A DNA stretch of 32,948 nucleotides. Origin: Acetoanaerobium pronyense (GTDB lineage: Bacteria; Bacillota; Clostridia; Peptostreptococcales; Filifactoraceae). The DNA is taken from NCBI RefSeq assembly GCF_017874355.1, contig NZ_JAGGLI010000032.1:1-32948 (forward strand), written 5' to 3'. The first letter of the stretch is position 1, and each line of letters opens with the position of its first letter. The notes below the pieces were generated by a model. The model made no database searches and was not told the origin of the DNA. It saw nothing but the letters and a program-made list of their open reading frames with translations. The position numbers and the translations under genes were made by a program. Below, piece after piece: positions 23,496 to 32,948 of the stretch.

Positions 23496-23504
23496 TGATA
23501 TAAT
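23496..23504 (+). promoter_or_regulatory. Extended -10 promoter of yaaA-recF-gyrB-gyrA
   Basis: TGATATAAT matches the TGnTATAAT extended -10 box exactly, 34 bases before the yaaA ATG and shortly after the dnaN terminator. No good -35 box is visible at 17 bases. It would drive the tightly spaced yaaA-recF-gyrB-gyrA run. Confidence 0.65.
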
Positions 23505-23538
23505 AATAAGAACGTCTTTTTCAGAGGAGGAAATTAAA

Positions 23539-23745
23539 ATGAAGGAAATAAAGATTAGTACGGAATATATAAAGCTAGATCAATTTCTAAAGCTCGTTAA
23601 TGAAGTAGGTAGTGGTGGGGAAGCTAAGATAATGATATTGGACTCTAAAATAAAATTAAACGGTGTAGTAGAGATTCAAAGAGGAAAAAAATTAAGGCCA
23701 GGAGATGTAATAACTATAGAAGATAGGTCATATAAGATCGTTTAA
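23539..23745 (+). CDS. yaaA: S4-domain RNA-binding protein YaaA (RlbA-like)
   Basis: A 68-residue protein that is little more than an S4 RNA-binding domain: ISTEYIKLDQFLKLVNEVGSGG, then LNGVVEIQRGKKLRPGDVI. This position between dnaN and recF is conserved in Firmicutes, and the protein is thought to act in ribosome assembly. ATG follows AGAGGAGG. recF begins 15 bases later. Confidence 0.93.
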   Translation: MKEIKISTEYIKLDQFLKLVNEVGSGGEAKIMILDSKIKLNGVVEIQRGKKLRPGDVITIEDRSYKIV

Positions 23746-23760
23746 GTAAAGAGGTAAATT

Positions 23761-24840
23761 ATGCTAATAAAAAGTCTTAATCTTGCCAACTTTAGAAATT
23801 ATAAAAATGCACATATAGATTTTCAAAAAAATCTTAATATGATTATAGGAAAAAATGGGCAAGGTAAAACAAATCTAATAGAGGCTATATATATGCTTTC
23901 CTTAGGAAGGTCTTTTAGGACAAACAAGGACAAGGAAATGGTTATGTTTGATACTCAAAATGCTTATATATCTTCAATTGTAGAGTCTATGGATAGAGAA
24001 TTTAAGATTGAGATAAAAATGGGAAAAGATATAAAAAAAGCCATAAAAATAAATTCTATACCTATTGAAAAATTAACTGATTTATTAGGAATAATTAATA
24101 TAGTCATATTTTCCCCAGAGGATCTCAAACTTATAAGAGAAGGACCAAAAGAAAGAAGAGCCTTTATGGATAGAGAGCTTTCTCAAATAAGGCCATCTTA
24201 TTACCAAACTCTATATACATATCAAAAGACTCTTCTTCAAAGAAATAATCTACTAAAAAGAGACAAGGTGGATAAAGGTCTGCTTGATGTATACGATATA
24301 CAGCTTGCAAACTATGGTTTTAAGATAATGGAGCAAAGAAAAAATTTTATAGAAAAAATAGAACCTATTGCAAAGAAGAATCATCACAGGATATCTTCAG
24401 GAAAAGAAAATCTTTCTATAAAATATAACCCAAATATAAATATCTCAAATAAATCTCTAAATGATTTGGAAGCTTTGTTTAAAGAGGCAAGAAATGAAGA
24501 TTTAAATAGAAGAACCACAACTATAGGTCCCCATAAAGATGATCTTTCCATTTTTATAAATGATATGGAAATCAGGAGTTTTGGGTCTCAGGGACAAAAA
24601 AGAAGTGCTGCAATTTCTCTTAAGCTTTCAGAGATTGAACTCATATATGAAGAAAAGGATGAATATCCAGTTGTACTCCTTGATGATATATTCAGTGAGC
24701 TTGACATACAAAGGCAAAAGATGCTTCTTGATAATCTAAAAGGGATACAGACTTTTGTAACTACTACAGAGAACATTGATATAGATAAAGATTCTAAGAT
24801 TTACAATATAGAAAATGCAATCATTAGTATGATAAATTAA
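23761..24840 (+). CDS. recF: DNA replication and repair protein RecF
   Basis: SMC-like ATPase that acts with RecO and RecR to load RecA at gaps. It has N-terminal LNLANFRNYKNAHIDF, Walker A GKNGQGKTNLIEAIY (about residues 30-44), the ABC signature in SFGSQGQKRSAAISLKL, and Walker B VVLLDDIFSELD. The 359-residue length is standard. ATG follows AAAGAGG, and gyrB starts 28 bases after the stop. Confidence 0.98.
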   Translation: MLIKSLNLANFRNYKNAHIDFQKNLNMIIGKNGQGKTNLIEAIYMLSLGRSFRTNKDKEMVMFDTQNAYISSIVESMDREFKIEIKMGKDIKKAIKINSIPIEKLTDLLGIINIVIFSPEDLKLIREGPKERRAFMDRELSQIRPSYYQTLYTYQKTLLQRNNLLKRDKVDKGLLDVYDIQLANYGFKIMEQRKNFIEKIEPIAKKNHHRISSGKENLSIKYNPNINISNKSLNDLEALFKEARNEDLNRRTTTIGPHKDDLSIFINDMEIRSFGSQGQKRSAAISLKLSEIELIYEEKDEYPVVLLDDIFSELDIQRQKMLLDNLKGIQTFVTTTENIDIDKDSKIYNIENAIISMIN

Positions 24841-24865
24841 GCCTTATATTTAGTGTTGGAGGTAA

Positions 24866-26788
<1,923 letters not shown>

Positions 26789-26801
26789 GAGGGGTTAAAT
26801 A

Positions 26802-29258
26802 ATGAATGAAGAAAGAGACAAGATTGTTGATATTGAAATAGAAGATGAGATGCGTAAATCCTATATAGACTATGCAATGAGTGTAATAGTGGGAAGGGCT
26901 CTTCCTGATGTAAGGGACGGACTAAAGCCAGTTCACAGAAGAATACTATACGCTATGAATGAGCTTTCACTTGTACCTGAAAAAGGATATAGAAAATCAG
27001 CCACGGTTGTCGGGGACGTACTTGGTAAGTACCACCCACACGGTGATACAGCTGTATATGATTCTCTTGTAAAAATGGCTCAGGATTTTTCTATAAGATA
27101 CCCTCTAGTTGATGGACATGGAAACTTTGGTTCCATAGATGGAGATTCTGCTGCAGCTATGCGTTATACAGAGGCAAAAATGCAAAAGCTTGCCCTTGAA
27201 ATGCTAAAAGATATAGATAAAGAAACTGTAAATTTTGTTCCAAACTACGATGAAAGACTAAAAGAACCTTCAGTACTCCCAGCTAGATACCCAAATCTTC
27301 TTGTAAATGGATCAAATGGTATTGCAGTTGGTATGGCAACGTCTATTCCTCCTCACAACCTTAGAGAAGTAATAGATGCTGTGATTGAGCTAATTGAAAA
27401 TCCTGATGCCACAGTAGAAGATATAATGGAGCATATAAAGGGACCAGATTTTCCAACTGGAGCTATAGGGATGGGAAAATCATTTATCAAGCAAGCCTAT
27501 AAAACAGGTAGAGGTAAGATAACAGTAAGGTCGAAAGCTGATATAAAAGAGCTTCCAAATGGAAAGCACAGAATAGTTGTATCAGAAATACCTTATCAAG
27601 TAAACAAATCTAGAATGATAGAGAGAATAGCTGAGCTTGTAAAAGAAAAAAGAGTAGAAGGAATTACGGATATAAGGGATGAGAGTAATAGAAACGGAAT
27701 AAGAGTTGTTATAGAAGTAAAAAGAGATGTAAATCCAAATATCGTACTTAACAACCTCTATAAGCATTCCCAGATGCAGGACGTATACTCTATAATAATG
27801 CTGGCCCTTGTAAATGGAGAGCCAAAAGTTCTTGATCTTAGAAGTATGCTTGTTCATTATCTAAATCATCAAAAGGACGTAGTAACAAAAAGGACAGAAT
27901 ATGAATTAAGAAAAGCAAAAGAGAGAGAACATATATTAAAAGGACTTCTAATAGCCCTTGATAATATAGATAGAGTTATCGAAATAATCAGAGGCTCAGA
28001 TACAGGAGCAGTAGCAAAAGAAAAATTAATGGAAGAATTTTCTTTAACGGATATTCAATCTCAAGCTATACTAGATATGAGGCTTCAAAGACTTACAGGT
28101 CTTGAAAGAGGAAAGATAGAAAATGAGTTTAATGAGCTTATGGAAAGCATCAAGTACTACGAGTCAATACTTGCAAGTGAAGAAAAGCTTCTTGAAATCA
28201 TAAAAGAAGAGATAACTTTAATAAGAGATAAGTATGGAGATGACAGAAGAACTGAAATAACAGAGAGTGAAGATGAAATAAATATAAAAGACACTATAGA
28301 AGATGAAGAAGTAACAATAACCCTTACTCATCATGGATATATAAAAAGAATACCTATGGATACCTATAAATCTCAAAGAAGAGGTGGAAAGGGTATATCA
28401 TCAATGACTACAAGGGACGAAGATTTTGTGGAAAGTATTATAACAGCCGCAAATCATGATAGAATAATCTTCCTTACAAACAGAGGAAGAATGTATAGAA
28501 TGAATGTATATGAAATTCCACAATCAAGTAGAATAGCTAAAGGGACAAATATAATAAATCTTCTTCCACTTGAAAAAGGTGAAAAGGTAAATTCATTCCT
28601 TACTGTTAGGGATGTTGCCGATACAAGCTATCTAGTTATGTGTACAAAAAAAGGAATAATAAAGAAAACTATGATATCTGAGTTTAGAAAAAGCAAAAGA
28701 AATGGTCTTATAGCTATATCACTTAGAGAAGATGATGAGCTTATAAATGCAAAAATAACTGATGGAGATACCAACTTTATTCTTGTAACCAAAGAAGGCC
28801 TTGCTATATGCTTTGACGAAAAACAGGTTAGAGACATGGGAAGAAGCGCTATGGGAGTAAGAGGAATAAGACTTAATGAAGGTGATGAAGTTGTTTCCAT
28901 GGAAATAGCCGACACTTCTAAAGAGCTTCTTGTAATATCTGAAAATGGATACGGAAAAAGAACGCACATAAAAGACTACAGAATTCAGTCAAGAGGAGGA
29001 AAAGGAGTTAAAAGCTACAAAATCTCTGAGAAGACTGGAAGGGTTGTTGGTGCAAAGGTAGTTGAAGAGGACGAAGAAATTATGATTATCAACTCTGATG
29101 GAACATTAATTAGAATATCAGTAAATCAAATTTCAATCCTTTCAAAGGTAACAAGTGGAGTAAGAGTAATGAAGACTAGTGAAAACACTGTAGTTGCAGC
29201 TTTAGCTAAAATAGCTCAAAATACTGCAGATGAACTAGAAGAAACTGAAGAAGAATAA
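26802..29258 (+). CDS. gyrA: DNA gyrase subunit A
   Basis: Breakage-reunion subunit of gyrase. The catalytic tyrosine is Y122 in AAAMRYTEA. The quinolone-determining stretch reads [11 protein letters not shown], with Thr at 83 and Asp at 87; Thr at this place is a natural state in several Clostridia, so it is not evidence of acquired resistance. The GyrA box QRRGGKG, which marks a gyrase and not topoisomerase IV, occurs in the C-terminal beta-pinwheel. The 818-residue protein ends in an acidic tail (DELEETEEE). ATG follows AGGAGGGG. Confidence 0.99.
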   Translation: MNEERDKIVDIEIEDEMRKSYIDYAMSVIVGRALPDVRDGLKPVHRRILYAMNELSLVPEKGYRKSATVVGDVLGKYHPHGDTAVYDSLVKMAQDFSIRYPLVDGHGNFGSIDGDSAAAMRYTEAKMQKLALEMLKDIDKETVNFVPNYDERLKEPSVLPARYPNLLVNGSNGIAVGMATSIPPHNLREVIDAVIELIENPDATVEDIMEHIKGPDFPTGAIGMGKSFIKQAYKTGRGKITVRSKADIKELPNGKHRIVVSEIPYQVNKSRMIERIAELVKEKRVEGITDIRDESNRNGIRVVIEVKRDVNPNIVLNNLYKHSQMQDVYSIIMLALVNGEPKVLDLRSMLVHYLNHQKDVVTKRTEYELRKAKEREHILKGLLIALDNIDRVIEIIRGSDTGAVAKEKLMEEFSLTDIQSQAILDMRLQRLTGLERGKIENEFNELMESIKYYESILASEEKLLEIIKEEITLIRDKYGDDRRTEITESEDEINIKDTIEDEEVTITLTHHGYIKRIPMDTYKSQRRGGKGISSMTTRDEDFVESIITAANHDRIIFLTNRGRMYRMNVYEIPQSSRIAKGTNIINLLPLEKGEKVNSFLTVRDVADTSYLVMCTKKGIIKKTMISEFRKSKRNGLIAISLREDDELINAKITDGDTNFILVTKEGLAICFDEKQVRDMGRSAMGVRGIRLNEGDEVVSMEIADTSKELLVISENGYGKRTHIKDYRIQSRGGKGVKSYKISEKTGRVVGAKVVEEDEEIMIINSDGTLIRISVNQISILSKVTSGVRVMKTSENTVVAALAKIAQNTADELEETEEE

Positions 29259-29270
29259 AAAATTATAAAT

Positions 29271-29315
29271 CAGCCCTTCTTATTTATTAAAGAGTGAGAG
29301 GGGCTGTTTTTATTT
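29271..29315 (+). terminator. Terminator after gyrA
   Basis: CAGCCC-TTCT (29271-29280) pairs with AGA-GGGGCTG (ending 29306), leaving a loop of about 16 bases, and is followed by TTTTTATTT. It starts 12 bases after the gyrA stop. Confidence 0.85.
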
Positions 29316-29367
29316 AAAAAAATTACCAAATCATTTATATATTCAAAGTCTCAATATTCCTTAATAT

Positions 29368-29414
29368 TTTAAATAATGTAAAAAAATTGTTATAATATAT
29401 TCATATAAGGGTAT
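29368..29414 (+). promoter_or_regulatory. Overlapping sigma-A-like and sigma-B-like promoters
   Basis: A sigma-A pair TTTAAA (29368-29373) and TATAAT (29391-29396) has a 17-base spacer. Overlapping it, GTTATA (29389-29394) and GGGTAT (29409-29414) have a 14-base spacer. GGGTAT is the exact sigma-B -10 consensus, and GTTATA is a partial match to GTTTAA. As the operon ends with sigB, the second motif suggests autoregulation. Both lie about 40 bases or more before the ytxH ATG. Confidence 0.55.
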
Positions 29415-29454
29415 AGTTTGAACAGTTTGTTATTTTAGAATGGAGGTACTTATT

Positions 29455-29775
29455 ATGTCGAAGAATTGTAAAATAGGATCTTTTATTTGGGGAGGAATAT
29501 TTGGTGCAGTAATAGCACTTCTGTTTGCACCTAAAAAAGGAGAAGAGCTTAGAGAAAATATATTTGAAAAAACTATGGATATATTGACTGACTCTCAAAG
29601 TGTAAAAGAAGATTTTAAAAATTTTGTAAAGAATATTAAACACGAAGAGGATGATTTAATCGAAGCTGAGTCTGACATAGTAATATCAAGAGAATTTAGA
29701 GAAAATGATTCTGATGATTTTATGGAAGGACAAAGTACAATTTCTTTAAATGACAAAGAAGATAAAGGGGTGTAG
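29455..29775 (+). CDS. YtxH-domain small membrane-associated protein
   Basis: A 106-residue protein with one hydrophobic segment, GSFIWGGIFGAVIALLFAPKKGEELREN, typical of the YtxH domain, followed by an acidic, probably helical tail. Bacillus YtxH is under sigma-B control; its function is unknown. Start: ATG at 29455, eight bases after GGAGG. An in-frame ATG at 29440 contains the ribosome site itself and cannot be the start. It is the first gene of a five-gene run ending in sigB, and the DUF948 gene follows two bases later. Confidence 0.82.
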   Translation: MSKNCKIGSFIWGGIFGAVIALLFAPKKGEELRENIFEKTMDILTDSQSVKEDFKNFVKNIKHEEDDLIEAESDIVISREFRENDSDDFMEGQSTISLNDKEDKGV

Positions 29776-29777
29776 AT

Positions 29778-30065
29778 ATGGAATTTAGAATTTGGGAACT
29801 TGGAGTGCTTTTAGTTGGACTTGGATTTTTATTTGTATGTATAAACCTTGCATTTGTCATAAAAACATTAGATAATACTGTTAGAAGAGTAGAAGGAATA
29901 GTTGAAGAAAGTTCAAGAGATATTGGAGATATAATAGAGAATGTTGCTGGTATAACTACAAGCGTAAATATGATTATAGGGAGCGTTACTAAGATAGCAG
30001 GATTAGTATCAGGAGCCAAAATAGTAAGCGAGCTGAAAAAAAATAAAAATAGCAGGAGGGATTAA
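29778..30065 (+). CDS. DUF948 (YtxG-like) membrane protein
   Basis: A 95-residue protein with one N-terminal transmembrane helix (about 7-30) and an amphipathic region NTVRRVEGIVEESSRDIGDI consistent with a coiled coil, ending in a basic tail (KKNKNSRR). This matches the DUF948 family, which in Bacillus includes YtxG next to YtxH. The pairing with a YtxH-type gene supports the call. Function is unknown; a general-stress envelope role is inference from the operon. The rsbV-like gene starts two bases later. Confidence 0.75.
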   Translation: MEFRIWELGVLLVGLGFLFVCINLAFVIKTLDNTVRRVEGIVEESSRDIGDIIENVAGITTSVNMIIGSVTKIAGLVSGAKIVSELKKNKNSRRD

Positions 30066-30067
30066 TA

Positions 30068-30388
30068 ATGTCAGTAATTATTGACAGTAATTTCGATGAA
30101 GAAAAGGCAATATGGTATTTGAAGCTCAAAGGAGAAATAGATATATATACATCTAATATCTTTAAAGACGAGCTGCAAAAACTCACTTCATCAGAAGAGA
30201 GTGTTGATATACATATCGACGCTTCCGAACTTGAGTATATAGACTCTACTGGACTTGGAGTATTAATAGGAGCATTAAAAAGATTAAAAAGTAAAGACAA
30301 GGATATATATATAAAGAACACAAAACCTAATGTCAAAAAAATATTCAGTATAACCGGATTAGATAAAATATTCAAGTTGGAGGGATAG
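30068..30388 (+). CDS. rsbV: Anti-anti-sigma factor of RsbV/SpoIIAA type
   Basis: A 106-residue STAS-domain protein. The phosphorylatable serine is S60 in EYIDSTGLGVLIGAL, the site that RsbW-type kinases modify. The start WYLKLKGEIDIYTSNIFKDEL is typical. When unphosphorylated it binds the anti-sigma factor and frees the sigma factor. It is the first of three tightly packed partner-switch genes. RsbV is preferred over SpoIIAA because of the gyrA-proximal position known from Clostridioides difficile sigB and the companion YtxH/DUF948 genes; no phosphatase gene lies nearby. Confidence 0.9.
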   Translation: MSVIIDSNFDEEKAIWYLKLKGEIDIYTSNIFKDELQKLTSSEESVDIHIDASELEYIDSTGLGVLIGALKRLKSKDKDIYIKNTKPNVKKIFSITGLDKIFKLEG

Positions 30389-30390
30389 AA

Positions 30391-30843
30391 TTGGTTTCTA
30401 TAAATTCTGAGGAGTTAAAGACGTTTCAAGAGGATGTTCATGACGAAATAGTCATGAGTATGCCTAGCAAGCCTGAGTATGTAGGGGTTGTAAGACTAAC
30501 AGTTTCAGCGATTGCTAACAGAATGGGTTTTAATATAGAAGATATTGAAGACATAAAGGTTGCAGTTGCAGAAGCATGTACAAATGCTATAAGACACAGC
30601 GAAAATCACGATTTTAAAGTTAGTTTTCAAGTTTTTGAAGACAAGATGGGGATTTCAATATCAGATGAAGGCAAGGGCTATCAAATAGATGAAATGGATG
30701 ACCCAGATCTTAACAACCCAAAAGAAGAAGGAGGGCTAGGAATATTCATCATAAAGAGTCTTATGGATGAAGTAGACATGATCTCTAAGGTAGGAGAAGG
30801 TACACAAATTAAGATGATAAAATTCCTAGGAGATGGTAATTAA
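30391..30843 (+). CDS. rsbW: Anti-sigma factor and serine kinase RsbW
   Basis: A 150-residue GHKL-fold kinase that either holds the sigma factor inactive or phosphorylates RsbV. Motifs: N box VAVAEACTNAIRHS (about 67-80), G1 SDEGKGY, G2 EGGLGIFIIKSLMDEV, and a GTQIKMIK end. Start: TTG at 30391, six bases after GGAGGG; no ATG is near. The stop overlaps the sigB ATG (TAATG), so kinase and sigma are coupled. Confidence 0.93.
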   Translation: MVSINSEELKTFQEDVHDEIVMSMPSKPEYVGVVRLTVSAIANRMGFNIEDIEDIKVAVAEACTNAIRHSENHDFKVSFQVFEDKMGISISDEGKGYQIDEMDDPDLNNPKEEGGLGIFIIKSLMDEVDMISKVGEGTQIKMIKFLGDGN

Positions 30844-31664
30844 TGGGTGAAGTTGCTGAAAACAAAGCAAAACCCTCCAAATCAAATATTAAGTCCCAAA
30901 ACTTTTCAAGCCAGTATAGAAATCTTACTGAAAAAGAGCTTTTCAAGATATACAGCGAGAAAAAAGACATAGAAATACGAAATGAGCTTGTGCAAAGATA
31001 TCTCTATATAGCCGAGATTCTTTCCAAAAAATTTCTAAATAAGGGAATAGAATATGAAGATATTTTTCAAGTAGCATCTTTAGGCCTTATTTTTGCTATT
31101 GAAAGATTTGACATTTCAAAGGGTTTTGAATTTTCAAGTTTTGCTACTCCTACTATTATAGGAGAAATAAAAAAACACTTTAGAGACAAAGGTTGGTCTA
31201 TAAGAGTTCCTAGAAGAATTCAAGAATTATCCAAGAAGGTTAATACTGCCAAAGTATACCTGCAGCAGGAGCTTCACAGAGTTCCTAAAATAGAAGACAT
31301 AGCCAACTATTTGCAATGCTCAGAAGAAGAGGTACTGGAAGCTATAGAAGCATCCCATGTATACAAGCCAAAATCACTTGATTTATCTTATGATAATGAA
31401 GGGGACGATAAGGATATACTTCTTATGGATCTTGTTGGAGATGAAGATAAGCGTTTTGGAATGATAGAAAACAAAGACTTTATAGATAACGCACTTTCCA
31501 AATTGAATGAAATAGAGATAAAAATAATTAGAGATAGATTTTTCAAAAATAAAACCCAGATGCATGTTGCTAATGAACTGGGAGTTTCACAAATGACAGT
31601 TTCTAGAATGGAAAAAAAGATTTTACTAAAATTAAAAAAAGACTATGAAAAATCTTTATTCTAA
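30843..31664 (+). CDS. sigB: Group 3 RNA polymerase sigma factor of SigB type
   Basis: A 273-residue alternative sigma factor. Region 2 reads GIEYEDIFQVASLGLIFAIERFD and FEFSSFATPTIIGEIKKHFRD, followed by GWSIRVPRRIQELSKKVN, characteristic of SigB/SigF/SigG. Region 3 is VPKIEDIANYLQCSEEEVLEA; region 4 ends with QMHVANELGVSQMTVSRMEKK. RsbV-RsbW-SigB order after gyrA matches the general-stress locus of Clostridioides difficile. The forespore factor SigF has the same partner-switch layout, so that reading is the alternative, but the YtxG/H-like genes fit SigB better. Confidence 0.88.
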   Translation: MGEVAENKAKPSKSNIKSQNFSSQYRNLTEKELFKIYSEKKDIEIRNELVQRYLYIAEILSKKFLNKGIEYEDIFQVASLGLIFAIERFDISKGFEFSSFATPTIIGEIKKHFRDKGWSIRVPRRIQELSKKVNTAKVYLQQELHRVPKIEDIANYLQCSEEEVLEAIEASHVYKPKSLDLSYDNEGDDKDILLMDLVGDEDKRFGMIENKDFIDNALSKLNEIEIKIIRDRFFKNKTQMHVANELGVSQMTVSRMEKKILLKLKKDYEKSLF

Positions 31665-31683
31665 TTAATTTAAAGATAGATAT

Positions 31684-31715
31684 AAAGCCGCTATTTATTA
31701 AATAGCGGCTTTTCA
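31684..31715. terminator. Bidirectional terminator between sigB and the cytochrome b gene
   Basis: AAAGCCGCTATTT (31684-31696) and AAATAGCGGCTTT (31700-31712) form a perfect 13-bp stem with a three-base loop, ending in T-runs on both strands. It separates two convergent units. Confidence 0.9.
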
Positions 31716-31772
31716 GTGCCTAAAAAATTTGGTTTAATTATAAATTTGTGTTCTATTCTTATCGCTAAATTT

Positions 31773-32153
31773 TTAAGAAAAAAACCATGGATTAAAATAG
31801 TGAAGTAAAAAGGCTAAAATTATAAGATAACCGATTACTCTATGAGAAGTTCTTAAAATCTTAGTTCTTTTTCTTTTATATAAGAATCCAAGAATTCCAT
31901 TAATAAGAAGTAACATAAGAAGAACACTACCTGTATGAAGGATGAAATTTAATCCAAGCATGCTATATCCATGTATGGCTCCTATTAAAATTACAACTAT
32001 ACCTACATAAGGATGAGCTTTACGTTCATTTTTTAGAAGTTTATTGATATTTTTATGTTTTCCTTTAAATACTTTCTTATTAAGCTCAAGCATGATTGGA
32101 AATGATATTAACAAAGCAAGTAAAAATACGTTAACCCATATAAGAAAAAGCAT
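31773..32153 (-). CDS. Small four-helix membrane protein, probable heme-b cytochrome
   Basis: A 126-residue protein with four hydrophobic helices (about 3-23, 49-66, 72-91, 104-121). Histidines lie at helix ends or within helices: AHPYVGIVVILIGAIHGYSML, FILHTGSVLL, TSHRVIGYLIILAFLLHYF. Paired histidines of this kind are typical of cytochrome b561/ferric-reductase-like proteins that carry heme b across the membrane. I cannot fix a named family. It starts 11 bases after the stop of a lipoprotein with a cytochrome b5-like domain, with GGAGGGG as ribosome site, so the two are one operon. Both run against the replication fork. Confidence 0.6.
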   Translation of the reverse strand: MLFLIWVNVFLLALLISFPIMLELNKKVFKGKHKNINKLLKNERKAHPYVGIVVILIGAIHGYSMLGLNFILHTGSVLLMLLLINGILGFLYKRKRTKILRTSHRVIGYLIILAFLLHYFNPWFFS

Positions 32154-32164
32154 ATAAGCCCCTC

Positions 32165-32545
32165 CTATTCTACAATTCTACCTACAGCTGGGACATTTTC
32201 TAAAGTACGAACACCATGAGGCGATACATTTTCTATTTCTTCTGTTAAATCTTGTCCTGCTTCAAAACCATTATGCTCTCCACCACTCCATCTTTGAGAA
32301 TCAGTGACATCGTAAATAACTCCATTTACTGCTACATATGCAGGTCTTCCATCTTTTCCGTCAAATTCAGCTAATTCTTCTAAAGTTAAAAGAAGCTCTT
32401 CAGATTCTTCTTCAGGTTCTTCCTCATTCGATTCTATAGGAGCATCAACAGGAGTAGGAGAGTTCTTTGTGTTAGGGGCACATCCAGCTGAAATAGTAAA
32501 AATAGCTAATACCAATATTAAAAATAAAATATTTTTCTTTTTCAT
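32165..32545 (-). CDS. Lipoprotein with a cytochrome b5-like heme/steroid-binding domain
   Basis: A 126-residue predicted lipoprotein. The signal peptide MKKKNILFLILVLAIFTI ends in lipobox SAGC, so C21 would be lipidated. A proline- and glutamate-rich spacer (about 28-50) follows. The cytochrome b5-like domain (about 52-126) reads LTLEELAEFDGKDGRPAYVAV, then NGVIYDVTDSQRWSGGEHNGF, AGQDLTEEI and ENVPAVGRIVE. Such bacterial domains bind heme or related ligands; candidate axial histidines here are in GGEHNG and SPHG. It sits outside the membrane and directly precedes the four-helix protein, suggesting electron passage between them. ATG after AAGGAGG. Confidence 0.85.
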   Translation of the reverse strand: MKKKNILFLILVLAIFTISAGCAPNTKNSPTPVDAPIESNEEEPEEESEELLLTLEELAEFDGKDGRPAYVAVNGVIYDVTDSQRWSGGEHNGFEAGQDLTEEIENVSPHGVRTLENVPAVGRIVE

Positions 32546-32948
32546 CTTACAACCTCCTTAATTGATTAATGATAAATTACTGTTATATTTCTTATGCCCA
32601 AAAGGAGGGAAATTAAACCGACACAAAAATAGTATAATTTAAAAAGGGATTAATAGGGATAAAAATTTTATATATAAGTATTTTTATAAAATAATAATTT
32701 CAACAAGTACACCAATTAAAGGTTTTTAAAAAACAAAACAGAATTTTAATTGTATTAATCCCGAATTATTCATAAAAAAATAATTTAGGCTCTTAATTTA
32801 GAAATTAGAAAATTCCACAATAAAAATTCTTAATTTTAGTTTTCTACTCAAAAGAATTTCAAATAATATTAGCTTTTTCAATTTCAGAAACAAATTAAAA
32901 TAATTTTGTTTTTAAAAATGGATAGACTTATCCCTTGGTTGAAAGCTC
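32546..32948. other. AT-rich 400-base gap with no supportable gene
   Basis: The 5' flank of the lipoprotein gene continues to the window edge as very AT-rich DNA with stops in all frames. I see GGGATTAAT (32646-32654) repeated inverted as ATTAATCCC (32754-32762). A TATACT (about 32625-32630 on the minus strand) could be a -10 box for the lipoprotein operon, but lacks a good -35. An ATG at 32918 opens a frame that leaves the window after ten codons and has no ribosome site. Confidence 0.5.

Noticed and set aside
26802-29258. Thr at GyrA position 83 as a fluoroquinolone-resistance change.
   Set aside because: Thr is the ordinary residue at this position in several Clostridia, and Asp87 is unchanged.
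32646-32762. Inverted GGGATTAAT / ATTAATCCC copies as ends of a small mobile element.
   Set aside because: Nine-base AT-rich copies about 100 bases apart are expected by chance here, with no target duplication or gene between them.
32918-32948. Start of a reading frame (MDRLIPWLKA) at the right edge, loosely reminiscent of some transposase N-termini.
   Set aside because: Only ten codons are visible, no ribosome site precedes the ATG, and so short a similarity has no weight.

Overview
The window is the chromosomal replication-origin region of a low-GC, Gram-positive anaerobe of the class Clostridia. Genes left of about 20.2 kb are on the minus strand and genes right of 20.76 kb on the plus strand, so nearly every gene points away from oriC with the replication forks. 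The order dnaA-dnaN-yaaA-recF-gyrB-gyrA followed by ytxH-like, DUF948, rsbV, rsbW and sigB is one I know from Clostridioides difficile and relatives. The selenium genes also fit amino-acid-fermenting Peptostreptococcaceae such as Acetoanaerobium or Peptoclostridium. The species assignment is inference.

Left arm, 1-7.3 kb: the window opens inside the 5' end of a group IIC-like intron, seated behind the terminator of a Lys-Glu-Val-Leu tRNA operon. Next come a DnaA-box inverted repeat, a GNAT acetyltransferase, dnaB, rplI, the c-di-AMP phosphodiesterase gdpP, a DUF2232 membrane protein, and the rpsF-ssb-rpsR operon with a probable S6:S18-binding leader.

Middle, 7.3-13.9 kb: this is the least ordinary part. 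An operon-like run holds a DUF5711-like secreted protein, a CvpA-like protein, yedF, a DUF3343 Se/S-carrier-like protein, DUF951 and an 83-codon SelW/Rdx selenoprotein. The selenoprotein has an in-frame UGA in a CxxU motif and a hairpin of the bacterial SECIS type, so a standard gene caller misses it. An EF2568-type cysteine desulfurase lies nearby. A near-perfect parS site sits inside the DUF951 gene, and a ParB gene follows rsmG with no parA beside it.

Origin, 13.9-22.3 kb: the conserved rpmH-rnpA-yidD-yidC-jag-mnmE-mnmG-rsmG set runs leftward from a perfect consensus promoter. oriC has two parts. One is a DnaA-box cluster upstream of dnaA. The other, between dnaA and dnaN, has two perfect boxes, a GC-rich step, DnaA-trios and an AT-rich stretch.

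Right arm, 22.3-32.9 kb: replication and gyrase genes are followed by a partner-switching sigma-B operon with overlapping sigma-A-like and sigma-B-like promoter motifs. Two genes then run against the fork, encoding a lipoprotein with a cytochrome b5-like domain and a small histidine-rich membrane protein, probably a heme electron-transfer pair. The last 400 bases show no supportable gene.
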